A stretch of DNA of 49,225 nt from a virus. A program made the translations under genes and the position numbers. Shown in pieces: positions 39,731-47,351 of the stretch (positions are counted from its first letter, which is position 1; every line of letters begins with the position of its first letter). The stretch is taken from positions 1 through 49,225 of IMG/VR virus record IMGVR_UViG_3300042465_004642; one strand, 5' to 3'. Under the pieces are notes generated by a model that saw nothing but the letters and a program-made list of their open reading frames with translations, was not told where the DNA came from and made no database searches.

Positions 39731-39766
39731 AAAGGGAGGTGAATTTATTTTCCCTCCCTTTTTTTA
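39731..39766 (+). terminator. Strong intrinsic terminator
   Basis: AAAGGGAGG (39731-39739) pairs perfectly with CCTCCCTTT (39753-39761), followed by more T. It ends the abundant structural gene. Confidence 0.9.
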
Positions 39767-39775
39767 TAAATTATT

Positions 39776-40321
39776 ATGGCACATCATTTATTAAGTTTAG
39801 AAGTACCTACTGTAATGAATACTTGTATAATGTCAATATTAGACACAAGTATTTATTCTCCATTGATGCCCGTATCATGTCCTACATTAAATGTAACTGT
39901 ACCAGGATTTAGTTATTCTTCTCAGATTACAACAGTGCCAGGAGGAAATACAATTCTTACAGCATGTGATTTACAATTACAAACTCAAGGATGTGATGGT
40001 ACAGTGTTTAGTGATTTACCAGATGGTATATATGTTATTAAATATAGTGTGTCTCCTAATGATACAGTATTTGTAATATATAATCATTTAAGAATTACAA
40101 GAGCATTAAATATTTATAATAATATTTTATGTAAATTAGATCTTGCTGCGTGTGAACCACCAGCAAATATTCAAAAGAAATTAGAGATATTGAAGATGGC
40201 TAAGATGTACTTGGATGCTGCAAAAGCAAAAGTAGAATTCTGTCATGAACCAACTCACGGAATGACTTTATATAATTATGCATTAAAGATAATGCGTAAG
40301 ATAGAGTGTAAAAATTGTTAA
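39776..40321 (+). CDS. Conserved crAss-like virion protein
   Basis: 181 residues. A beta-rich first half (PTLNVTVPGFSYSSQITTVP, then DLPDGIYVIKYSVSPNDTVF) resembles an Ig-like domain. A helical second half (IQKKLEILKMAKMYLDAAKA) is followed by a Cys-ending tail (IMRKIECKNC). It heads the cluster of Cys-rich fibre proteins. I recognise the pattern from crAss-like phages; role unassigned, probably a fibre base. Confidence 0.65.
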   Translation: MAHHLLSLEVPTVMNTCIMSILDTSIYSPLMPVSCPTLNVTVPGFSYSSQITTVPGGNTILTACDLQLQTQGCDGTVFSDLPDGIYVIKYSVSPNDTVFVIYNHLRITRALNIYNNILCKLDLAACEPPANIQKKLEILKMAKMYLDAAKAKVEFCHEPTHGMTLYNYALKIMRKIECKNC

Positions 40322-40341
40322 ACCATTAAAAAACCAAAATT

Positions 40342-40479
40342 ATGGCTAGATGTTCAAACTGCAGTAAAAATTTATCATGTGGCTGTCAAAAAAGAGTTGC
40401 ATCAAATAAAGCACAAGTATGTACAAACTGTATTTCAGCTTATGAAATGAAACTTAAACAATCACAACCAAAAAAATAA
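40342..40479 (+). CDS. 45-residue zinc-binding microprotein
   Basis: It starts MARCSNCSKNLSCGCQKRVA and has a second Cys pair (CTNC), seven residues from the CGC turn: six Cys in all. This small protein recurs in crAss-like phages next to fibre genes. It may be a structural zinc clip for the Cys-rich neighbours, which is inference. 5-base gap to the next gene. Confidence 0.7.
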   Translation: MARCSNCSKNLSCGCQKRVASNKAQVCTNCISAYEMKLKQSQPKK

Positions 40480-40484
40480 TTAAG

Positions 40485-42056
40485 ATGGGATCATTTTATA
40501 AGTTATATAATTGTTTTAATGATGAGGTAATATATACGGATACTACTAACTGTCCTTTATGTAGTGCATATGTTCCTAATAAATTAATGCCTACTACTTT
40601 AGATCCAATTAGTTGTTGGTATGTAACAAGAGTAACTACTGTAGTATATCCATTAATTCCTGTAGTAACTGATATAGAACAACCATGTACACCTTGTGTA
40701 ACTAAATGTTATACAATTACTGGTATAGGTAATGTAACTTATATAGATCATTTTGGTCAACTTATAGAAGATACTGTTCCAACAAGAATATGTTCAAAAT
40801 CATATCCAGATGCTGTAGGCACTGATATTAATATTACAATGGGAGACCCATGTGTACAAGTTCCTAATGATAAATTATATGAATGTCAAGATGTCTGTTA
40901 TGAATTAATCAATTGTGTAACTCGTGAAATAATACAATCTAATTCACAAGAATTAGCATTTTCTTATTCACTTGGTGAAATTGTTACTCTTGCTGAATTT
41001 CCAGGATGTTGGCAAATAGGAACTGCAGTAGTTTGTTTAACTCCAATTCCTGTAACAGTACTTACTACATTTACAGATTGTATTTCATGTCTTCCTATAA
41101 TTAATTATAGATTAGAATCATGTGATCCAGCTGATGATTTTGTATTATATACATCAGAAGACTTATCAGTATATGTTGATAGAATAGTAACTCTTGATGA
41201 ATATGAAGGATGCTTTTATGTAAGTATATATATTGGTGCTGTACCTTCTCCAGTAGTAGTAACAGTATCAATTGCTTATGATACATGTCAAGAATGTGCA
41301 GTAACAAGATATGCAGTAATAGATTGTGCAGGTATAGCTCCAACAGTATATACAACTACTAATTTATCTGCATACTTAACATCTATTATTAAACTTAAAT
41401 TTTGTCCTGAGTCATGTTACTATGTTGAAGAAACTGATGTAAATACTTCAGATGATTTAGTTATAGTAGAAGCAGTATATGAATCATGTGAAGTATGTTT
41501 AACTAATACAGTATGTTTCTGTAGTGTAATAACTAATAACAGTGATGCAACTGCAGTTTTCTTATTTGAAGATTGTGATAATGTAATTAAATCAATTACA
41601 TTAGCAGCAGGAAAAAATAGTGTAAAGTTTTGTGTATTAAGATGGATCTATCCTGAAGGATGGGATCTTCCTGAAATATATACTGATAATGGTCCATGTG
41701 TAGATAATGGATGTCCATCAGATGTTCCTTTTAAAAGTGTAAGACCAGGATATAATTCTCCAGCATGTTCAACTGAATACTATGAGAGAATAGCTTGTTC
41801 ATACTCTCAGGTCCTATATAAAGATGTTATAGCACAAAGATATGGTATTGCTCCATGTTGTCCAGAAGATGACTTGTATAGACTTGATATTAAATTTCAA
41901 TTATTAGAGTTACAAGCAATTTTAAATCCTGATTATGTATGCAGACCTTTCCAAGATTGTTGTACACATAATACAGGTTGTGGATGTGGATGTAATACTC
42001 CTAGTACTAATAGTTGTCATCAAACTATAAATTGTGGTTGCGGTTGCAATTCTTAA
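40485..42056 (+). CDS. Cys-rich repeat fibre protein
   Basis: 523 residues, with dozens of Cys. From about residue 130 to 350 there are about three copies of a roughly 70-residue unit of the form 'Y-x-L/I-x-x-C ... Y-T-S/T-x-D/N-L-S-x-Y ... I-V-x-L-x-E-x-x-G-C-W/F-Y ... P-V-x-V ... C-x-x-C' (e.g. YTSEDLSVYVDRIVTLDEYE, then GCFYVSIYIGA). The C-terminus carries two CGCGCN motifs (TGCGCGCNTP, NCGCGCNS). Disulfides or metal clusters would give a rigid extracellular rod. Likely a head or tail fibre. Upstream is a zinc microprotein. Confidence 0.65.
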   Translation: MGSFYKLYNCFNDEVIYTDTTNCPLCSAYVPNKLMPTTLDPISCWYVTRVTTVVYPLIPVVTDIEQPCTPCVTKCYTITGIGNVTYIDHFGQLIEDTVPTRICSKSYPDAVGTDINITMGDPCVQVPNDKLYECQDVCYELINCVTREIIQSNSQELAFSYSLGEIVTLAEFPGCWQIGTAVVCLTPIPVTVLTTFTDCISCLPIINYRLESCDPADDFVLYTSEDLSVYVDRIVTLDEYEGCFYVSIYIGAVPSPVVVTVSIAYDTCQECAVTRYAVIDCAGIAPTVYTTTNLSAYLTSIIKLKFCPESCYYVEETDVNTSDDLVIVEAVYESCEVCLTNTVCFCSVITNNSDATAVFLFEDCDNVIKSITLAAGKNSVKFCVLRWIYPEGWDLPEIYTDNGPCVDNGCPSDVPFKSVRPGYNSPACSTEYYERIACSYSQVLYKDVIAQRYGIAPCCPEDDLYRLDIKFQLLELQAILNPDYVCRPFQDCCTHNTGCGCGCNTPSTNSCHQTINCGCGCNS

Positions 42057-42091
42057 TTAAAATTGTTATATTATAAATAGATACTAAAGAT

Positions 42092-43546
42092 ATGAAACCA
42101 TTAAATTTTGATAATTCACCGTGTACTCCAACTTCTTCAAATTGTGTAATTTGGGCAGGTCCGGATTTAAACTGTATAAACTTATGTAGAGGAGATTCTA
42201 TTACAGATGTAGTTGAGAAACTAGCAACTGAGTTATGTGCAATTCTAGATACATTAAGTATTACTTCTTATGATCTTGATTGTTTCAATCTAGTAAATTG
42301 TGCACCAAGTACTTTTACTGACTTAATTAATTTCTTAATAGTTAAAGTATGTGAACTTGAAAATGTTCCACTTACTCCTGGTGTACCTCCTTCTAGTGGA
42401 TGTCCTACAGATTGTATAGTATCAGTAGCACCATGTTTTGTATCTGGTACTATAACTACAATGAATCTTACTGAGTATGTAATTGCTATTGGAGAAAAAG
42501 TTTGTGCAATTATTGATGCTAATGCATTACAAGATATAGCAATTAGTGATCTAGAAATAAGAGTAACTGATTTAGAAAATACAGTACCTCCAACATATAC
42601 TACACCTACTATGGTAATGGCAGATACATTGCCTTCATCTCCAGTTTTACTAGTTGGAAGTACACAAGGTATTGATACTGTTATAAATTCATATGTAAAT
42701 CAAATTTGGTTTCCATATGTTACAGCTACAGGTGATACAGGATGTCTATTAACTGCAGTAGGAAATCAAACTGTTGCACCTACTGATTTTTCAAAAGTAA
42801 ATCCTCTTGCACAGATGTCTGTACAATATGCAGGACTATGGGTAACACCAGCAACATCAGTATGTGATACTATTAATAATATTTGGGCATGTATTAAAGA
42901 TTTAAGAAATGGAAGTGTAACAGTTTCTGCTTTAAATACTGCTACAGTTAATATGACTGTAACAGGAGGACCTGCATATGTAGTTAGTGCAGATGTAATT
43001 CCTTCAGCTATATCAGTTGCAGATACAGCAACAGTTGATTTATCAGTTGGTGCAGGTCCAACATATACATTAACAGCAGATGTAATAGTACCAGGTGCAA
43101 TGTTTGCACAAATACAACCACCAACTGTATTAAAAGTTACACCAAATTTAACAACAAGTTTAAATAATGCTAATGCAGTAAAAATATTATTAACAGAAGT
43201 ATATGATGATGATAATGCATATGATGCTTTAACAGGATTATGGACTTGCCCAGCAACAGGAATATATAACTTTAGTTTTTATATACATTTATCAGAAGGA
43301 ACTACTGGTTTTAATTCAGGAAGTATTGTAGCTGGTATTACAGATAATGCTGGAAATATTTATCATGTAGCTACTACATGTGGAATTACTAATCAATTAT
43401 TATATGTTGATCTTAATGGATCCATGTTAGGATTAGAAGTGAATATAGGTACTCAAGTATGTCTTAGAGTAGTTAATTTTTCTGATGTAGACTATACAAC
43501 AGCAAGTGGTGATATTGCAAAAATGACAATACAAAAAGTTAAATAA
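42092..43546 (+). CDS. Fibre protein with C1q-like C-terminal domain
   Basis: 484 residues. The N-terminus has a Cys-rich anchor (WAGPDLNCINLCRGDSITDV, then VEKLATELCAILDTLSIT) typical of crAss-like head/tail fibres. The middle is coiled-coil and beta linker (LEIRVTDLENTVPPTYTTP). Residues about 340-484 look like a trimeric C1q/TNF jelly roll (GLWTCPATGIYNFSFYIHL, then EVNIGTQVCLRVVNFSD, ending MTIQKVK), a common receptor-binding tip. Probably trimeric. 10-base gap to the next fibre gene. Confidence 0.7.
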   Translation: MKPLNFDNSPCTPTSSNCVIWAGPDLNCINLCRGDSITDVVEKLATELCAILDTLSITSYDLDCFNLVNCAPSTFTDLINFLIVKVCELENVPLTPGVPPSSGCPTDCIVSVAPCFVSGTITTMNLTEYVIAIGEKVCAIIDANALQDIAISDLEIRVTDLENTVPPTYTTPTMVMADTLPSSPVLLVGSTQGIDTVINSYVNQIWFPYVTATGDTGCLLTAVGNQTVAPTDFSKVNPLAQMSVQYAGLWVTPATSVCDTINNIWACIKDLRNGSVTVSALNTATVNMTVTGGPAYVVSADVIPSAISVADTATVDLSVGAGPTYTLTADVIVPGAMFAQIQPPTVLKVTPNLTTSLNNANAVKILLTEVYDDDNAYDALTGLWTCPATGIYNFSFYIHLSEGTTGFNSGSIVAGITDNAGNIYHVATTCGITNQLLYVDLNGSMLGLEVNIGTQVCLRVVNFSDVDYTTASGDIAKMTIQKVK

Positions 43547-43556
43547 ATAAAATACT

Positions 43557-44906
43557 ATGAATACATGTAAAAAATGCGGATGTGATGATGCTTATCCTTC
43601 TTTACCTCCATGCCCAACTCCAGTAGATTGTCCTAATCCACAACCTTGTGCAGAATTTTTTGATGCACAATGTGTAAGATATACATTACCAGATATTATG
43701 TGTGGACTAAATATTGTTGTTGCACAAGATTCTTCAATTGCTGAGGCATTAGAAAGTATTGTATTATTTTTTTGTACAAATTTTTCAAATAGTGTACAAT
43801 CAGTAACAGGTTTAAATACAGACAATACTGATCCACTTAATCCTATAGTTAAAGTTTCTGTAGATGGAATAACTATTACAGGTTTGGGTACACCAGCAAG
43901 TCCACTTATTGCAGTAGGAGGTGTTGATGGTTCAGGTATTACTGATTATATAGCTAGATGGACTCCTAATGCTACAACACTTGGAACAGGACTTATTAGA
44001 GATAATGGAACTACTGTAGGTATAAATATAGCACCTAATGCAAACACAAAGTTACTTGTTTATAACAATGCGCAACCAAATGCCATTCTTGGTCAATCTA
44101 ATGTTGCCAATGGTGTAGGGGTTTACGGACAAGCTTTTACAGGTACAGGAACATTAACTGGGGTTATAGGTAATGCTAATTCTAGTACTGCTTCAATTAA
44201 TATAGGTGTTTCTGGTTCAGCATTGTCAGGTGCTCTTAACTACTGTTTTCAAGGAACAGATGGTACTGAGGGGATTGGTAAAGTATTAACTTGTATAACT
44301 TCTGATGGTAAAGCTAATTGGGTAACTCCTAGTGGTGGTGGTGGAATTGCAGGTTCTGGTACAAATAATTATGTAGCACGTTGGACTCCAGATGGTGTAA
44401 CTTTAGGAACTGGTTTAATTAGAGATAATAATACTAGTGTTGGTATAGGTGGATTTACTGTTGCAATTTACAGAGTAAATATTGAAACATCAACACAACT
44501 ATATGGATTAGTTGTTAAAAATACTCATAGTAGTGCTCTTAATACTAATTATATAGGGATTAATGGTTCAGCAGAAGGTATAAATACAGTAGGTCAAAAT
44601 GCAGGTGTTGTAGGTTCTGCAACAGGAAATAGTAATGTTAATATAGGTGTTTCTGGTTCAGCTACTTCTGCTGCAGGTGATAATATTGGTATTTTTGCTC
44701 AAGCTTTAAATGGTACATCAAATCATGCAATTAAACTTAATGATGGTACTAATGCTCTTGGTAGAGTATTAACATGTGTAGGAATTGCTGGTGAAGGTAG
44801 TTGGGGTAAAGTTACATCAACGTATACTACTGGAGCATCAGGTTCTTTTGTAGTAGGTGCTCAAACAATTACTGTAACAAATGGATTAATAACTAGTATA
44901 GTTTAA
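43557..44906 (+). CDS. Fibre protein with duplicated and shared modules
   Basis: 449 residues. A Cys/Pro-rich N-terminus (MNTCKKCGCDDAYPSLPPCP) precedes a helical anchor. Residues 82-120 (SVTGLNTDNTDPLNPIVKVS onward) match a module in the fibre at 9649-11298. Residues about 129-158 and 270-297 are an internal duplication (Y-I/V-A-R-W-T-P ... TLGTGLIRDN). A GVYGQA...TDGTEGIGKVL region is shared with 12992-16135. The protein is a mosaic of exchangeable fibre units. It ends the block; a strong terminator follows. Confidence 0.7.
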   Translation: MNTCKKCGCDDAYPSLPPCPTPVDCPNPQPCAEFFDAQCVRYTLPDIMCGLNIVVAQDSSIAEALESIVLFFCTNFSNSVQSVTGLNTDNTDPLNPIVKVSVDGITITGLGTPASPLIAVGGVDGSGITDYIARWTPNATTLGTGLIRDNGTTVGINIAPNANTKLLVYNNAQPNAILGQSNVANGVGVYGQAFTGTGTLTGVIGNANSSTASINIGVSGSALSGALNYCFQGTDGTEGIGKVLTCITSDGKANWVTPSGGGGIAGSGTNNYVARWTPDGVTLGTGLIRDNNTSVGIGGFTVAIYRVNIETSTQLYGLVVKNTHSSALNTNYIGINGSAEGINTVGQNAGVVGSATGNSNVNIGVSGSATSAAGDNIGIFAQALNGTSNHAIKLNDGTNALGRVLTCVGIAGEGSWGKVTSTYTTGASGSFVVGAQTITVTNGLITSIV

Positions 44907-44947
44907 AAATATGTCGCAGTTTGTTGGTTTCTGTGGCTAACAACGAG

Positions 44948-44982
44948 ACCCCGGTATGTATTTTATTACCGGGGTTATTTTT
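44948..44982 (+). terminator. Strong intrinsic terminator ending the fibre block
   Basis: ACCCCGGTA (44948-44956) pairs perfectly with TACCGGGGT (44967-44975), 10-nt loop, followed by TATTTTTT. The GC-rich stem stands out. Confidence 0.92.
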
Positions 44983-45002
44983 TATATATGAGTTATATAT
45001 AT

Positions 45003-45010
45003 TATATTTG
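45003..45010 (+). promoter_or_regulatory. Promoter-like -7 box TATATTTG of the tail operon
   Basis: It fits TAnnTTTG, comes after the terminator and lies 54 bases before the ATG at 45065. It probably drives the tightly packed genes 45065 to beyond 49225. Confidence 0.55.
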
Positions 45011-45064
45011 TTTAACTTGTAATTTTTATAAGTCTGAAAATTTTAGTATATTAATGTATAAGGT

Positions 45065-45655
45065 ATGGAAAGTAAAATATTTAAGGGACCAGATGTAAAA
45101 GGTAAAAGATTTAGACAAGATGTATATCATGTATTAAATAGACAATTCTATAAAGCATTTAAAGAAAAGTATCCTAAATATAAGGATGTAGACACTAAGG
45201 ACTTATATAAAATATGTACAACATTTCATAACTTATTTTTTGAAACAGTAATTGAAACCAGGGATGGTGTAAAGTTACCAGAAAATTTAGGTAACATATT
45301 TATTGGTACATGTCAAACAAGTAAGTTTAGAAGAAACATTGATTTTGGCAAGTCAACAAAATATGGAGTAATAGTAACAAATACAAATTGGGATACAGAT
45401 GGCAAGCTTGCTAAAATCTTTTATACTAATAATGCTACTAAGTATACTTTTAGTAATAGGGAATGCTGGGCCTTTGCAGGATCTAGAAATTTTAAAAGAA
45501 GTGTAGCTAAAACATATTCAGAAAATTGGCCTATGTATATACAGGTTGATCCAATGAAAAAAATACGTAAGATGTTTACTAAGTCTAGGCAAAAGGATTA
45601 CGTTAAAGGTATTGAAAAAGAAAAGTTAAAAACATATAATGAATTTGATATATGA
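45065..45655 (+). CDS. IHF/HU-like conserved crAss-like protein
   Basis: 196 residues, basic. It contains a HU-like segment: a helix pair (RFRQDVYHVLNRQFYKAFKE, DLYKICTTFHNLFFETVIET) followed by RDGVKLPENLGNIFIGTCQ, which has the strand-turn 'G-V-x-L-P-x-x-L-G-x-x-x-I' of IHF-fold proteins. A basic C-terminus follows (KKIRKMFTKSRQKDYVKGIE). crAss-like phages encode an IHF-type protein just before the tail tubular gene, which fits. It overlaps the next gene by 4 bases (ATGA). Confidence 0.65.
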   Translation: MESKIFKGPDVKGKRFRQDVYHVLNRQFYKAFKEKYPKYKDVDTKDLYKICTTFHNLFFETVIETRDGVKLPENLGNIFIGTCQTSKFRRNIDFGKSTKYGVIVTNTNWDTDGKLAKIFYTNNATKYTFSNRECWAFAGSRNFKRSVAKTYSENWPMYIQVDPMKKIRKMFTKSRQKDYVKGIEKEKLKTYNEFDI

Positions 45656-46323
45656 CAACAATTGGTGAAGCAATATCAAGAGTTAGGAATGCACTTAAAG
45701 CTGTAAAGGAGGATCCATTCTTAACTGATAGAACAATATATTTTGCAATTTCAAAATATGGAAAAACTCTTTTAAAGAGAGAAGATAATCAAAATAGGTT
45801 AATGAAGATAAGTTCAATATTTTCTACTTTAACATTTGTTGAATTAATAGATGTAGATAAAGTAGAGGCAGGATGCTTTGGTATTACCTCTGGTTGTTAT
45901 ATTAAAAGAACTAAAGAAAGACTACCTAAGTTTTTTGATGGACTTAATGGCCCACTTATACGTACTGTATCTTCATTAGACACCTCAGTAGAATTATTTA
46001 GAACTGATCCAGGTACATATTCTTCTATGACTAAAGTAAATAGTTTCAGATATAATACTAGAAAATATTTCTGGTATTTAGATGGTTATTTATATATGCC
46101 TAATGTTCCATGGGAAGCAATTAAAGTAGAAGGTATGTTTGAAGATACTATTACAGGATTTACATGTGATACATCTCAAGAATGTAGATTTAGAAATGAT
46201 GACCAATTAATGTTCCCAGATTACTTATTTGGTGAAATTGAACAATATGTATTAAAAGAATTAACTATGTCTATTAATGTACCTGCAAATGGTCCTGATG
46301 ATAGTCAAAACTCATTAAGATAA
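45652..46323 (+). CDS. Tail tubular (P22 gp4-like) protein
   Basis: 223 residues. A helical start (IGEAISRVRNALKAVKEDPF), 'AISKYGKTLLKREDNQNR', beta domain ending YFWYLDGYLYMPNVPWEAIK and a C-terminal helix (FGEIEQYVLKELTMSINVPA). This layout and the 'D-G-Y-L-Y-x-P' turn are those of the tail tubular/adaptor protein of crAss-like phages, which binds the portal and carries the tail. It is coupled to both neighbours by overlapping start and stop codons. Confidence 0.75.
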   Translation: MTTIGEAISRVRNALKAVKEDPFLTDRTIYFAISKYGKTLLKREDNQNRLMKISSIFSTLTFVELIDVDKVEAGCFGITSGCYIKRTKERLPKFFDGLNGPLIRTVSSLDTSVELFRTDPGTYSSMTKVNSFRYNTRKYFWYLDGYLYMPNVPWEAIKVEGMFEDTITGFTCDTSQECRFRNDDQLMFPDYLFGEIEQYVLKELTMSINVPANGPDDSQNSLR

Positions 46324-47339
46324 TGGATTTTAATTATACACTCAAGTTTAGAACATTTGACCAATTACTGGAAGATGTTACTATTGACTTAAATACATAT
46401 GCTCTTGAAAATTTAATTGAGCCTCAACAACTAATTAAAGTTGCAAAAAGAGTAACATATGATTTAGGTCTCAGAATTAATATGACTAAAGAAGCCATAT
46501 TAGAAGTAGAACATCATAAGATAAAATTACCTGATGATTTCTATGTAATGAACTTTGGGTCAATATGTGGATCATTTAGACAAGAGGTAGGATATCAATC
46601 TGGAGGTACTACTACTATGGAAGTACCTTATACTGAAGTACCAAGTACAGTAGATTTATGTGCACCTCCTACAGTTAATTGTAGTACTTGTAATGCTAAT
46701 CCATGTAATCATACTATTGCTTGTGCAAATAGTACATTTAATAATACTCCTATATTAGTTCCACAATATGATCCTAATAATCCATTTGGTAATACTTGTG
46801 TAAGACCAAGAGTATTTTCTAACTGTAAAGGTGAAGCATTTGAATTAATCCAAGTAATACCTACTGGAGAAACAAGAATATATGAATCACTTATTCCTTT
46901 AAGGTTCAGATCTTCAAGAGAAATAGAATGTGATTGTCCTAATCTTTATCTTAATGCACCTAATGAAGCATGGATTAAAGATGGTTTTTTACATACTACA
47001 TTTGATTGTGGCAAAGTATACATTAATTATCAAGGAGCACTAGAAGATGATAATGGTAACTTATTAGTTCCGGATCATGATGAAATCAATGAGTATTATG
47101 AATATGCTGTAAAGCAAAGAATATTTGAAAACTTATATCTTAATGGTGAAGATGTAGTACAGAAATTACAACTTATAGAACAAAGATTAAAAGCTGCAAG
47201 AAATTATGCTTTATCAATTGTTAATACACCTAACTTTGCAGAGATGAAAGGGTTATGGATGGCTAACAGAAGAGCACAATATTCTAAATACTATGACATG
47301 TTTAAAAGTTTTAACTATAACAGTATGCGGATATTATAA
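46323..47339 (+). CDS. Neck/tail ring protein, conserved in crAss-like phages
   Basis: 338 residues. A helical N-terminus (RTFDQLLEDVTIDLNTYALE, then PQQLIKVAKRVTYDLGLRIN) leads to 'VEHHKIKLPDDFYVMNFGSI'. A Cys-rich insert follows (CSTCNANPCNHTIACAN), then 'IECDCPNLYLNAPNEAWIKD' and a C-terminal helical part. The fold pattern resembles the preceding tail tubular protein, so it is probably another ring of the tail barrel. Its ATG overlaps the upstream TAA (TAATG). The large tail stabilisation protein follows. Confidence 0.7.
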   Translation: MDFNYTLKFRTFDQLLEDVTIDLNTYALENLIEPQQLIKVAKRVTYDLGLRINMTKEAILEVEHHKIKLPDDFYVMNFGSICGSFRQEVGYQSGGTTTMEVPYTEVPSTVDLCAPPTVNCSTCNANPCNHTIACANSTFNNTPILVPQYDPNNPFGNTCVRPRVFSNCKGEAFELIQVIPTGETRIYESLIPLRFRSSREIECDCPNLYLNAPNEAWIKDGFLHTTFDCGKVYINYQGALEDDNGNLLVPDHDEINEYYEYAVKQRIFENLYLNGEDVVQKLQLIEQRLKAARNYALSIVNTPNFAEMKGLWMANRRAQYSKYYDMFKSFNYNSMRIL

Positions 47340-47351
47340 TATTATTATGTT

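Noticed and set aside
41101-41355. Minus-strand hydrophobic frame inside the Cys-rich fibre gene
   Set aside because: A Leu/His/Ile shadow of the plus-strand codons, with no leader and overlapping a well-supported gene.
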